DNA from: Muribaculaceae bacterium
Lineage (GTDB): Bacteria > Bacteroidota > Bacteroidia > Bacteroidales > Muribaculaceae
DNA: 64,000 nt
Assembly: GCA_009775355.1 (NCBI GenBank)
Contig: VSPN01000004.1
Coordinates: 1 to 64,000, forward strand
Reading direction: 5' to 3'
Shown: in pieces, positions 41,697 to 49,923 of the stretch
How the letters are laid out: every line of letters begins with the position of its first letter
Position numbering within the stretch: the stretch's first letter is position 1
Program-made: the position numbers and the translations under genes
Notes under the pieces: model-generated
Told to the model about the DNA's origin: nothing
Seen by the model: the letters and a program-made list of their open reading frames with translations, nothing else
Database searches by the model: none

Positions 41697-43694
41697 ATGC
41701 TTACAGAAGATATGAACAACGAGGCTGAAGGTCAGGTGTACATGCAGCCCGAGGTAAAGAAATATCAGGCGGACAATATCCAGGTTCTCGAGGGTCTGGA
41801 GGCTGTGCGCAAACGCCCGTCGATGTATATCGGCGACACGTCCGTGCGCGGACTTCATCATCTTGTCTACGAGGTTGTGGACAACTCGATCGACGAGGCT
41901 CTTGCCGGCTATGCTGACTGTATCGATGTCACCATCAAGGAAGACAACTCCATCCGCGTCGTTGACAACGGACGCGGCATCCCGGTCGACATGCACGAGA
42001 AGATGCACAAGCCCGCCCTTGAGGTGGTGCTGACCGTGCTTCACGCCGGCGGTAAATTCGACAAGGGCTCATACAAGGTCTCAGGCGGTCTCCACGGTGT
42101 CGGCGTGAGCTGTGTCAACGCACTCTCCGACTATCTCCGCGCCGAGATTCACCGCGACGGCAAGGTGCACATGCAGGAATACGCCTACGGCAAGCCGACA
42201 TGCGGCCTGCAGGTGATCGGCGAGACCGATCACACGGGTACGACGATAATCTTCCATCCCGACGCCACGATATTCAGCGAGACTGTCTATAACTACGAGA
42301 CGCTCGCAGCGCGTCTGCGTGATCTGGCTTTCCTCAACGCCGGCATCAGACTTACGCTCACCGATATGCGTGAGCGCGACGAAGAGGGGAATCCCCGCAG
42401 CGACGTCTTCCACAGTGAAGAGGGACTGAAGGAGTTTGTGAAATATATCGATGCCGGCAAGGAGCCGCTGATCGAGGATATCATCCATCTCAGCACCGAA
42501 AAGAACGGTGTGCCCATCGAGGTGGCACTGACCTACAACACCGACTTCAACGAGAACATCTACTCATACGTCAACAACATCAACACCATCGAGGGTGGCA
42601 CACACCTGACCGGTTTCCGCCGCGGCCTGACGATGACGCTCAAGAAATATGCCGACGACAACAAGATGCTTGAGAAACTCAAGATCGAGCTGTCGAAAGA
42701 GGACTTCCGCGACGGTCTGACCGCCGTGATCTCAGTCAAGGTGGCCGAACCCCAGTTCGAGGGACAGACCAAGACCAAGCTCGGCAATAACGAAGTGATG
42801 GGAGTGGTGCAGACGGCAGTCAGCGAGGCCCTGCGCAACTACCTTGAGGAGCATCCGAAACAGGCCAAGGTGATAGTCGACAAAGTCGTGCTGGCCGCAC
42901 AGGCGCGTCACGCCGCCCAGTCGGCGCGCATGCGCGTGCAGAACAAGTCGCCCTTCGCGGGTGCCGGTCTGCCCGGCAAACTCGCGCCCTGCAAGAGCCG
43001 CGACGCTGTGGAATGCGAGCTGTTTCTTGTCGAGGGAGACTCGGCAGGCGGTTCGGCGAAACAGGGCCGCAATCCCCACTTCCAGGCCATTCTTCCGCTT
43101 CGCGGAAAGATTCTCAACGTCGAGAAGGCACAGGACCACAAGGTGCTTGCCAGCGACGAGATCGTCAACATATACAAGGCACTCGGCGTGACAATCGGCA
43201 CCGAAGAAGACTCCAAGGAGCCCAACATGACGAAACTGCGTTACCACAAGATCGTCATCATGACCGATGCCGACGTCGACGGCGCGCACATCGCCACTCT
43301 GCTCATGACATTCTTCTACCGCAGGATGCGTCCGATCATCGACAACGGCTATCTTTACATCGCGACTCCGCCGCTCTACAAATGCACGCTCAAGGGTAAG
43401 AAGAACATCGAGGAATACGCGTGGAACGACCAGCAGGTGCAGCGTTTTGTCGATGACCGCTGCGGCGGCGACCGCAACAGGCTCAACCTGCAGCGCTACA
43501 AAGGTCTTGGTGAGATGAACCCCGAGCAGCTCTGGGAGACCACCATGGATCCGGAGAACCGCATGCTCAAGCAGGTCACTCTGACCAACGCCGCCGAGGC
43601 AGACCGGACGTTCTCAGTCCTGATGGGAGAAGAGGTGGCTCCCCGCCGTGAGTTCATCGAGGCCCATGCCACCTACGCCAACATCGACGCCTGA
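41697..43694 (+). CDS. gyrB: DNA gyrase subunit B
   Basis: A 665-residue ATPase subunit of DNA gyrase, which introduces negative supercoils. The GHKL ATPase part shows VRKRPSMYIGDTSVRGLHHL, VVDNGRGIPVDMHEKM and the lid GGLHGVGVSCVNALSDYL. The transducer region includes LTGFRRGLTMTLKKYA. The Toprim domain has CELFLVEGDSAGGSAKQGRN and IVIMTDADVDGAHIATLL, and QRYKGLGEMNPEQLWETTMD ends the protein. The length is typical for the GyrB form without the 170-residue insert. I use the ATG at 41697, and one at 41712 is possible. gyrA is not in the window. Confidence 0.97.
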   Translation: MLTEDMNNEAEGQVYMQPEVKKYQADNIQVLEGLEAVRKRPSMYIGDTSVRGLHHLVYEVVDNSIDEALAGYADCIDVTIKEDNSIRVVDNGRGIPVDMHEKMHKPALEVVLTVLHAGGKFDKGSYKVSGGLHGVGVSCVNALSDYLRAEIHRDGKVHMQEYAYGKPTCGLQVIGETDHTGTTIIFHPDATIFSETVYNYETLAARLRDLAFLNAGIRLTLTDMRERDEEGNPRSDVFHSEEGLKEFVKYIDAGKEPLIEDIIHLSTEKNGVPIEVALTYNTDFNENIYSYVNNINTIEGGTHLTGFRRGLTMTLKKYADDNKMLEKLKIELSKEDFRDGLTAVISVKVAEPQFEGQTKTKLGNNEVMGVVQTAVSEALRNYLEEHPKQAKVIVDKVVLAAQARHAAQSARMRVQNKSPFAGAGLPGKLAPCKSRDAVECELFLVEGDSAGGSAKQGRNPHFQAILPLRGKILNVEKAQDHKVLASDEIVNIYKALGVTIGTEEDSKEPNMTKLRYHKIVIMTDADVDGAHIATLLMTFFYRRMRPIIDNGYLYIATPPLYKCTLKGKKNIEEYAWNDQQVQRFVDDRCGGDRNRLNLQRYKGLGEMNPEQLWETTMDPENRMLKQVTLTNAAEADRTFSVLMGEEVAPRREFIEAHATYANIDA

Positions 43695-43713
43695 TCCAGA
43701 AAGAGATACATAC

Positions 43714-43760
43714 AGGCAGTCCCCGCGACTCAGGTTTATCCTGTGGCGCGGGGACTGTCC
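43714..43760 (+). terminator. Hairpin after gyrB, possible terminator
   Basis: GGCAGTCCCCGCG pairs with CGCGGGGACTGTCC across about 20 bases, 20 bases after the gyrB stop and between convergent genes. No T run follows on either strand, so termination is uncertain. Confidence 0.45.
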
Positions 43761-43791
43761 GTATATGCGGAGATGCCTTTAAGGAATCTGC

Positions 43792-45066
43792 TTAGTGTTT
43801 TCCGGTTTCTTTCAGGAGGTCAGCGAAGAGGTTGCGGAAGCGGGCGGCGACAGCGGGCGCGGAGAAGCGGGCGCGGGCCGATGCGAGCATACGGGCGCGG
43901 ATGGCTTCGGATGGCTGACGCATGGCCCAGACCAGACCGTCGGCGATGTTGGCGGCGGCTGTCAGGATGTTGTCGTCCCATTCGGCTATGTAGCCTGTAT
44001 CAAGATGATCCACAATGTCGGCCTGTCCGCCGCGTCCGAACGATACGGGAATGCAGCCGTATACCTGGCCCTCGACCAGAGTGCCGGGCAGAGTCTCATA
44101 GAGCGATGTCGAGACCACGGCGTCGGCCGAGTAATATATGTCGCGTATGTTCTGCTCGCCGCCCACCACTCCGAGGTGAGTGTGGGCTATGCCCAGGCTT
44201 TCGAAAACCTCGGGATTGCGGATGTTGCCGAATGTGACGAGTTCCATGCGGCCGGCCTCCGCCGGATACTTCTCGCGGAGCACCCGGGTGGCCTCGACAA
44301 GGATCGGAAGCCCCTTGACAGGATCGTCAAGACGCGCTGCGCCCATGACGATGCGGAACCGGCGGGCACCGGCGTTGTCATCGCGCACCGTAATCTCTTC
44401 TGGCACAGGGAAAGCGTTGGGGATGACCGATAGAGGCATGTCGCCGAGTAGCGGTGATTTCCGGGCGAGCTGAGCGAGCCAGTTCGACACGGCAACGAAA
44501 TGCAGTCCTGTCCCGGAGCCGTGATATACAGTCTTCTTGTTGTTCCACACCGAGAGCGAGAGATCTTGCGTGGAAGCTCCGGGCCCGAGCAGCCGGCATA
44601 GGCCGCAGCCGTTCAGCCAGCGGTCGCAGTCGCCCGCGTGGTGGCAGATGCCGGTGAAATTCCACATGTCGTGCATGATCCACACCACGGGGCGTCCGAG
44701 CGCGAGAATGCGCCGCAGACCAGCGAGCGAGAGCATGCCCTGATTGACCCATCCGAGGCAGATCACGTCGGCCTCGCGGACAAGTCTGTTGCGGTGGAGC
44801 GGCAGACCGTCAGATGCCGGATCGACCTTGAAAAGCGTGTCGCGGCGCAGACCGTTGGCGAGAAAGATCTTGAGGCGTTCGGCGAGAAAAGCGCGGCGGA
44901 TACGCGCCGGAGGCGCGGCGATATGCACGTGAGGCGAGTCTGTCAGTTTTTCGGCCACAAGCATAGACGCCTCCACGCCTGAATCGCGCAGAGCGTTCAT
45001 GAGGCGTCGGCTCACCACAGCCGCGCCGCCCGTGGAGTCAGACCGGTTAATTATCACTACTTTCAT
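43792..45066 (-). CDS. Glycosyltransferase family 4 protein
   Basis: A 424-residue GT-B glycosyltransferase. The N-terminal acceptor lobe begins MKVVIINRSDSTGGAAVVSR, with the glycine-rich loop. RPVVWIMHDMWNFTGICHH and then CDRWLNGCGLCRLLG resemble the cysteine-containing GT4 proteins found in surface polysaccharide clusters. The C-terminal donor lobe has RIVMGAARLDDPVKGLPILV and the EX7E motif in SLYETLPGTLVEGQVYGC. It transfers a sugar from a nucleotide donor; neither sugar nor acceptor can be told. Its start lies 20 bases inside the end of folA on the same strand, so the two are cotranscribed though functionally unrelated. It is isolated from other polysaccharide genes, except the guanylyltransferase at 47634. 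Confidence 0.9.
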   Translation of the reverse strand: MKVVIINRSDSTGGAAVVSRRLMNALRDSGVEASMLVAEKLTDSPHVHIAAPPARIRRAFLAERLKIFLANGLRRDTLFKVDPASDGLPLHRNRLVREADVICLGWVNQGMLSLAGLRRILALGRPVVWIMHDMWNFTGICHHAGDCDRWLNGCGLCRLLGPGASTQDLSLSVWNNKKTVYHGSGTGLHFVAVSNWLAQLARKSPLLGDMPLSVIPNAFPVPEEITVRDDNAGARRFRIVMGAARLDDPVKGLPILVEATRVLREKYPAEAGRMELVTFGNIRNPEVFESLGIAHTHLGVVGGEQNIRDIYYSADAVVSTSLYETLPGTLVEGQVYGCIPVSFGRGGQADIVDHLDTGYIAEWDDNILTAAANIADGLVWAMRQPSEAIRARMLASARARFSAPAVAARFRNLFADLLKETGKH

Positions 45067-45646
45067 AAGTCTCGAATCTGAAAGAGAGTCCGCATGAAGA
45101 CACCAGAGTCTCCGACGCTCCGGTCATGATCCAATGCTGCTCCTGGAGTTCCGGAAAGAAAGTGTCGGCCTCTGGAAACCGGGCCTCCACACGAGTGAGG
45201 TCTATGCGTGTCAGCCATGGCATAGCCGCCTCATATACTTTGCCTCCGCCGATAATGTATGGAATTTCAGGAGGCGGACACATCGCAATCGCCTCTTCGA
45301 CCGATGCGGCTGTCTCCGCGCCTTCGGCCCGGAATCCGGGATCGCGCGAGAGAACGATATTTCGCCGGCCCGGCAGCGGACGTCTCGGCAGAGATAGCCA
45401 GGTGGCGCGTCCCATTATGACCGGATGCCCCACAGTCAGTTGTCTGAAGTGCCTGAGATCTTCAGGGATATGCCATGGCATATCGCCGCCGAAGCCGATC
45501 TCGCCTCCAAGGCCGGCTGCCACAACGGCTCTCAGTTCACGCCGGCGGCCCGTAGAGGAATTGCCGAGGCTGAAAGGGTGCGCGCCCGACATATCGCGGA
45601 TGTCGGGAATGTCTTTTTCGAAAGGGAAAACCATGCTTATCTCCAT
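45047..45646 (-). CDS. folA: Dihydrofolate reductase
   Basis: A 199-residue enzyme reducing dihydrofolate with NADPH, the partner of thyA (54910-55704). The core starts at RELRAVVAAGLGGEIGFGGD. MPWHIPEDLRHFRQLT carries the substrate-binding acid, HPVIMGRATWLSLP the NADPH-binding arginine/threonine region, and YIIGGGKVYEAAMPW the GG signature. The N-terminus is about 35 residues longer than usual (MEISMVFPFEKDIPDIRDMS), so a later ATG at residue 19 is an alternative. I keep 45646 because a -7 box lies 42 bases upstream. The last 20 bases overlap the glycosyltransferase gene. Confidence 0.93.
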   Translation of the reverse strand: MEISMVFPFEKDIPDIRDMSGAHPFSLGNSSTGRRRELRAVVAAGLGGEIGFGGDMPWHIPEDLRHFRQLTVGHPVIMGRATWLSLPRRPLPGRRNIVLSRDPGFRAEGAETAASVEEAIAMCPPPEIPYIIGGGKVYEAAMPWLTRIDLTRVEARFPEADTFFPELQEQHWIMTGASETLVSSCGLSFRFETYESSDN

Positions 45647-45656
45647 AAAATAATCT

Positions 45657-45690
45657 GTTGCCGATTACAATAATATGTTATCGATTACAA
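45657..45690. repeat. Direct 14-base repeats, 20 bases apart, between folA and the Na/Pi gene
   Basis: GTTGCCGATTACAA (45657-45670) and GTTATCGATTACAA (45677-45690) differ at two positions and are spaced exactly 20 bases start to start. The second overlaps the folA -7 box. They look like a tandem operator. Confidence 0.55.
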
Positions 45691-45717
45691 AGATAAGCAA
45701 AAATATTGCTATCTTTG
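45688..45717. promoter_or_regulatory. Back-to-back promoters for folA and the Na/Pi cotransporter
   Basis: CAAAGATA (45688-45695) gives TATCTTTG on the minus strand for folA. TATCTTTG (45710-45717) on the plus strand serves the cotransporter. The two boxes form an imperfect palindrome (CAAAGATAAGCAA ... TTGCTATCTTTG), so polymerase can bind in only one direction at a time. Clear -33 TTTG elements are lacking on both sides. Confidence 0.6.
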
Positions 45718-45806
45718 CAGAAAATATGAAAATACAGACGGACGTACCGTGCCGGCCCTGAGCTGGGACGCATGTCCGAGAGCAAACAAACGATCTTACA
45801 GATGTC

Positions 45807-47603
45807 ATGAACTATAGTGTAATAGACTTTATAAGCCTGTTGGGTTCGGTGTGTCTTTTCCTTTATGGAATGAAGGTCATGAGCGAGGGGCTTCAGAAAG
45901 TGGCGGGCGACCGTCTGCGCAACATCCTCGGCATAATGACCCGCAACCGGGTGACCGGTGTCCTGACCGGCGTCCTGATCACGGCTCTTATACAGAGTTC
46001 GAGTGCCTCGACCGTGATGGTCGTCAGCTTCGTCAACGCCGGTCTCATGAGCCTCGCGCAGGCCATGGCCGTGATCTTCGGCGCCAACGTCGGCACGACC
46101 GCCACGACGTGGATAATCTCAGCCTTCTCTTTCGAAGTCAACATATCGGACTACAGCATTCTTCTTCTTGCGGTGGGAGTGCCGATGATGTTCATGAAGA
46201 AAAGCGCCTACAAGTCGATGGGCGAGTTTCTTGTCGGATTCTGTTTCCTCTTCATGGGGCTTGACTTGATCAGCCACTATGTGCCGGATCTTCAGGAAAA
46301 TCCCGAGATGCTGCGGTTTGTCACGGACTACACTTCGCTCGGTGTCGGGTCAGTTCTGATCTTCTTCACACTCGGCATAGTGTTCACCATGATAGCCCAG
46401 AGCTCGGCGGCCACATTCGCCATAACGCTGATCATGTGCTCTCAGGGGTGGATCTCGTTCACACTGGGCTGCGCCATCATTCTGGGCGGCAATATCGGAA
46501 CGACCATCACTCCGGTTCTCGCGTCGCTGAGCGGAAATCTGGCGGCACGCCGCACGGCGATGGGCCATGTGCTGTTCAACGTGCTCGGCTCTTTGGTGGT
46601 GCTCTGCTGCTTCCATCCGTTTGTCGATCTCGTGGCCGACATAACGAAAGCCTGCGACGGCATCAATCCGCTGTCGATCACCGAGTCGCAGGAAGCCGGC
46701 ATGCGCGGCACGACGCTGCTTGACGAGCGTGGAGGCATGACTGCCCGTGCGCAGAGCTGCGTGGCCTTCGGACTGGCCATGTTCCCGACAGTCTTCAACG
46801 CCATCAACCTGCTGGTCATGATATGGTTCACCAAACTATACGTCAGGATAGTCTGCTGGATCATGCCGATGCGCCACAAAGAGGATGAAGAGGAATTCGT
46901 GCTCAAATATATCGGCCGAGGCCTTCTCTCCGCTTCCGAGCTCAACATCACCCAGGCGCAGAAAGAGATCGAGCTTTACGGCCGCAGGGTGGAGCGTATG
47001 ATCGGCATGGCGCGCAAGATGATCCACCTCGAGATGAAAGACGAGGAATACCAGCCTACATTCGACCGGATCGAGAAATACGAGGAGATCTCCGACCGCA
47101 TGGAGATGGAGATCGGCACGTTCCTCAACAGTGTGGCCGAGGGCCGGCTCAGTCCGGAGGGCAAGATGCGCGTGGCAGGGATGCTCCGTATCGTCAGCGA
47201 GATCGAGTCGATAGCCGACGGATGCTACAACGTGGCCAAGACCCTCAACCGCAAGAACCAGATACACGTGGACTTCAACGAGGGCGTGCTCCGCGAGATC
47301 GACAGGATGTATGATCTTGTCAGCGAGGCGATGGCCAACGTGCTCGGACTTCTCGGAGAACTCGAGACTCCGGAGAACTCGCGCATAGTAGCCGCCTACA
47401 ACAAGGAACGCGAGATCAACAACCTGCGCAACAAGCTTCGCGACGGCAATATCTTCAGCATCAACAACAAGGAATATGATTATCAGGAGGGAATCTTCTT
47501 CATGGACCTCATCGGCGAGGCAGAGAAACTCGGCGACTACATGCTCAATGTGGTCGAGGGCGTGAAGCATCAGTTCAAGACACTCCCTTCGACAGTGAAA
47601 TAA
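45807..47603 (+). CDS. Na/Pi cotransporter family protein (NptA type) with PhoU-like domain
   Basis: A 598-residue membrane protein. Two inverted Na/Pi-cotransport repeats carry the QSS motifs: LITALIQSSSASTVMVV near residue 65 and MIAQSSAATFAITLI near 200, each followed by a GANVGTT or GGNIGTT stretch. About eight to nine membrane segments are visible before residue 350. The last 230 residues (ERMIGMARKMIHLEMKDEE to the end) are soluble, helical and PhoU-like, with IVSEIESIADGCYNVAKTL. It should import phosphate with sodium, or act in a related regulatory role. Phosphate release from DNA by the nucleases upstream could feed it, but nothing in the sequence links their control. Confidence 0.93.
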   Translation: MNYSVIDFISLLGSVCLFLYGMKVMSEGLQKVAGDRLRNILGIMTRNRVTGVLTGVLITALIQSSSASTVMVVSFVNAGLMSLAQAMAVIFGANVGTTATTWIISAFSFEVNISDYSILLLAVGVPMMFMKKSAYKSMGEFLVGFCFLFMGLDLISHYVPDLQENPEMLRFVTDYTSLGVGSVLIFFTLGIVFTMIAQSSAATFAITLIMCSQGWISFTLGCAIILGGNIGTTITPVLASLSGNLAARRTAMGHVLFNVLGSLVVLCCFHPFVDLVADITKACDGINPLSITESQEAGMRGTTLLDERGGMTARAQSCVAFGLAMFPTVFNAINLLVMIWFTKLYVRIVCWIMPMRHKEDEEEFVLKYIGRGLLSASELNITQAQKEIELYGRRVERMIGMARKMIHLEMKDEEYQPTFDRIEKYEEISDRMEMEIGTFLNSVAEGRLSPEGKMRVAGMLRIVSEIESIADGCYNVAKTLNRKNQIHVDFNEGVLREIDRMYDLVSEAMANVLGLLGELETPENSRIVAAYNKEREINNLRNKLRDGNIFSINNKEYDYQEGIFFMDLIGEAEKLGDYMLNVVEGVKHQFKTLPSTVK

Positions 47604-47633
47604 ATCTGCTTAACCGCAATATAAAGTAACTAC

Positions 47634-48749
47634 ATGCACACAGTCATGGATACAGACAACGAAATGAAAAGCCACCGCTATTGTGTGATAATGTGTGGTG
47701 GAGTCGGATCGCGTTTCTGGCCTTTCAGCCGGAGCGGACGTCCGAAACAGTTTCTTGATTTCTTCGGAACAGGGAGCAGTCTTCTTCAGCTCACTTACGA
47801 CCGTATGCTGCCGATCACAGATCCGGAGCGGATCATACTTGTGACCAATGCCGCCTACTACGACATAATACGTGAGCAGCTTCCCGAGGTGAAAGAAGAG
47901 AACATCCTTCTCGAGCCGGCGCGCCGCAACACGGCACCCTGTGTCTGCTGGGCCGCCCGCCACATCCACGCCCTCGACCCCGAGGCGTCGATAGTGACGC
48001 TGCCGTCCGATCACCTGATACTCCGCGAGACAGAGTTTCACTCGGTGATCAGGCGCGGACTCGAGTTTGTCGAGGGAGGCGACCGTCTGCTGACGATCGG
48101 ACTCTGCCCGACATCTCCGCACACGGGCTACGGCTACATACAGCGCGGCGCGAAAGTCGACGGCTCGGGCGATATAATGAAAGTGAAGTCATTTACCGAG
48201 AAACCCGATCTCGAGATGGCCAACGTCTTCCTCAGCACCGGAGAGTTCTTCTGGAATTCCGGCATGTTCCTCTGGCGTGCCGACAGCATACTCCGCGCGT
48301 TCGACCGATATGACAGCGAGACCGCGGCTGTGTTTGACGCCGGCGAGGGAGTTTTCGGAACCCCCGCCGAAAAAGACTTTATTGCCCAGTCGTTCCCCAA
48401 CGCTCCCTCGATATCGATCGACTACGCCATCATGGAGAAGGCCGACAATGTCTATGTCAAGACTGCCGATCTGGGCTGGAGCGACTTAGGCACATGGAAC
48501 GCCCTCTATGACTGCTCGCCCAAGAACGCAGAGCGCAACGTGACGCAGAACTGCAAGGTGCTCGCCCATGGCTGCGAGGGCACGCTATTCGCCGCCGCAC
48601 CCGACAAGATCGTCGTGGCGTCCGGACTCAAAGACTACATCGTGGCCGACAGCGGCAACGCTCTTCTCATCTACCCTCTTGCCGAGGAGCAGAAGATACG
48701 CCAGGTTGTCAACGACGTGACTGCCCGTTTCGGCGAGGAGTATGTCTGA
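47634..48749 (+). CDS. Mannose-1-phosphate guanylyltransferase (ManC-type, pyrophosphorylase only)
   Basis: A 371-residue nucleotidyltransferase making GDP-mannose from GTP and mannose 1-phosphate. The activator/GTP loop is MCGGVGSRFWPFSRSGRPKQ near residue 21. LPSDHLI is the metal-binding Asp region, SFTEKPDLEMA carries the lysine, and GEFFWNSGMFLWRADSIL and LGWSDLGTWNALYD complete the family motifs. It has no phosphomannose isomerase half. GDP-mannose feeds mannose- and fucose-containing surface glycans, possibly those made with glycosyltransferases such as the one at 43792. The gene lies 30 bases after the cotransporter gene and may be cotranscribed. Confidence 0.93.
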   Translation: MHTVMDTDNEMKSHRYCVIMCGGVGSRFWPFSRSGRPKQFLDFFGTGSSLLQLTYDRMLPITDPERIILVTNAAYYDIIREQLPEVKEENILLEPARRNTAPCVCWAARHIHALDPEASIVTLPSDHLILRETEFHSVIRRGLEFVEGGDRLLTIGLCPTSPHTGYGYIQRGAKVDGSGDIMKVKSFTEKPDLEMANVFLSTGEFFWNSGMFLWRADSILRAFDRYDSETAAVFDAGEGVFGTPAEKDFIAQSFPNAPSISIDYAIMEKADNVYVKTADLGWSDLGTWNALYDCSPKNAERNVTQNCKVLAHGCEGTLFAAAPDKIVVASGLKDYIVADSGNALLIYPLAEEQKIRQVVNDVTARFGEEYV

Positions 48750-48785
48750 GTCAGAGACGGCATCGTAACCTGTCACACTGTCAGC

Positions 48786-49850
48786 ATGAAGAATATCATA
48801 AGCATACTTATCCTTCTGGCCGGGGCCGCCTTGTGCAGCCTCGGCCTGTCGGATTGTACGCGCAACGAGATCCGGGTCAGCTTCGACCTCCCGGAGAAGA
48901 CCAACCGTACATACACCCTTCTCTACTATGCCTCCGACCCTGCCAAAGGGTGGATCACCGAGGAAGTGGTCAATGTGGCCAAAGGACATGGCGAGGCCGT
49001 GCTGCCGGCAGTCAATCCGACGCTGATATGGCTGTTTCAGGCGGGAGCAAAAGATCCGCAGGCCGTCATCTATGCCGAGCGCGGCGACCGCATCGAGATC
49101 AACGGCAGATCGTCTTCTCCCTCCGAATGGACAGTCAGCGGCAATACGGTCAGCGAGTCGCTGTCGGAGTGGAGGACCTCCAACGCCGGGATCATCGCGT
49201 CGTCCCGCAGCGGCAGGCGCGATGACCGGCTCGCGCTCAACAAGGCAGTAGGCACCAGTGTGGCGGCGCATCCGTCAGATCCTGTGTCGGCATTGCTGAT
49301 GCTTGTCTATTTCGACCGTCGTGCCGATGAGGCGGGATTCCGGAGGAACTGGAACCTGCTGCGCGATGATGCCGCCGACCGGAAATGGAAAGATCTCGTG
49401 TCGCGCAGCGATATGGATGGCGATGTGCCTGCCGAAGACCGTCTGCCCGCGCGGATTGTGCTCAAGACGCTCGGCACCGGCTGCGACACCATAGAGCCGG
49501 GCCGTGTGCCCATGCTTCTCTACTTCACGCGCAACAACGCGCGCACGCACGGCAGCGACATAGCCGTGCTCCGCAGCCTTGTGCGCGAATATCCCGACTC
49601 ATCGCGCCGTGTGATAGCCGAGGTCGGCTTCGACACCGACTCGATGACGCGCCTGTATCCGACGCGCACGGACTCCCTTCGCACCGCAGTGCGGGCATGG
49701 ATGCCTCTCGGAGTGTCAGACGCCACGGCCCGCGAGGCCGGTGTGACGCGGATGCCCTATATGATAGTCGCCGACAGCAAAGGCCGGGTGGTCTACCGTG
49801 GCGACAACATGGAGGAAGCGGCGGAGCGGTTCCGCGAGTCAATGAAGTGA
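48786..49850 (+). CDS. Exported thioredoxin-fold protein with DUF4369-like N-terminus
   Basis: A 354-residue exported protein (MKNIISILILLAGAALCSLG; a cysteine in LSDC could serve as a poor lipobox). Residues 30-120 (IRVSFDLPEKTNRTYTLLYY, QAVIYAERGDRIEINGRSSS) resemble the DUF4369 beta domain that precedes thioredoxin domains in Bacteroidetes. Residues 235-354 look like a thioredoxin fold: GRVPMLLYFTRNNARTHGSD, then VTRMPYMIVADSKGRVVYRG with the cis-proline. The redox CxxC is missing: the active site position reads RNNART. It should therefore not be a disulfide oxidoreductase, and its role is unknown. It follows the guanylyltransferase by 36 bases. Confidence 0.8.
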   Translation: MKNIISILILLAGAALCSLGLSDCTRNEIRVSFDLPEKTNRTYTLLYYASDPAKGWITEEVVNVAKGHGEAVLPAVNPTLIWLFQAGAKDPQAVIYAERGDRIEINGRSSSPSEWTVSGNTVSESLSEWRTSNAGIIASSRSGRRDDRLALNKAVGTSVAAHPSDPVSALLMLVYFDRRADEAGFRRNWNLLRDDAADRKWKDLVSRSDMDGDVPAEDRLPARIVLKTLGTGCDTIEPGRVPMLLYFTRNNARTHGSDIAVLRSLVREYPDSSRRVIAEVGFDTDSMTRLYPTRTDSLRTAVRAWMPLGVSDATAREAGVTRMPYMIVADSKGRVVYRGDNMEEAAERFRESMK

Positions 49851-49923
49851 CACGCCGGAGTCCTCTCCCGACGTGATCCCGACATCTTTCCACAACAAGA
49901 ACAACCTCTCATCAGAGCCACTT

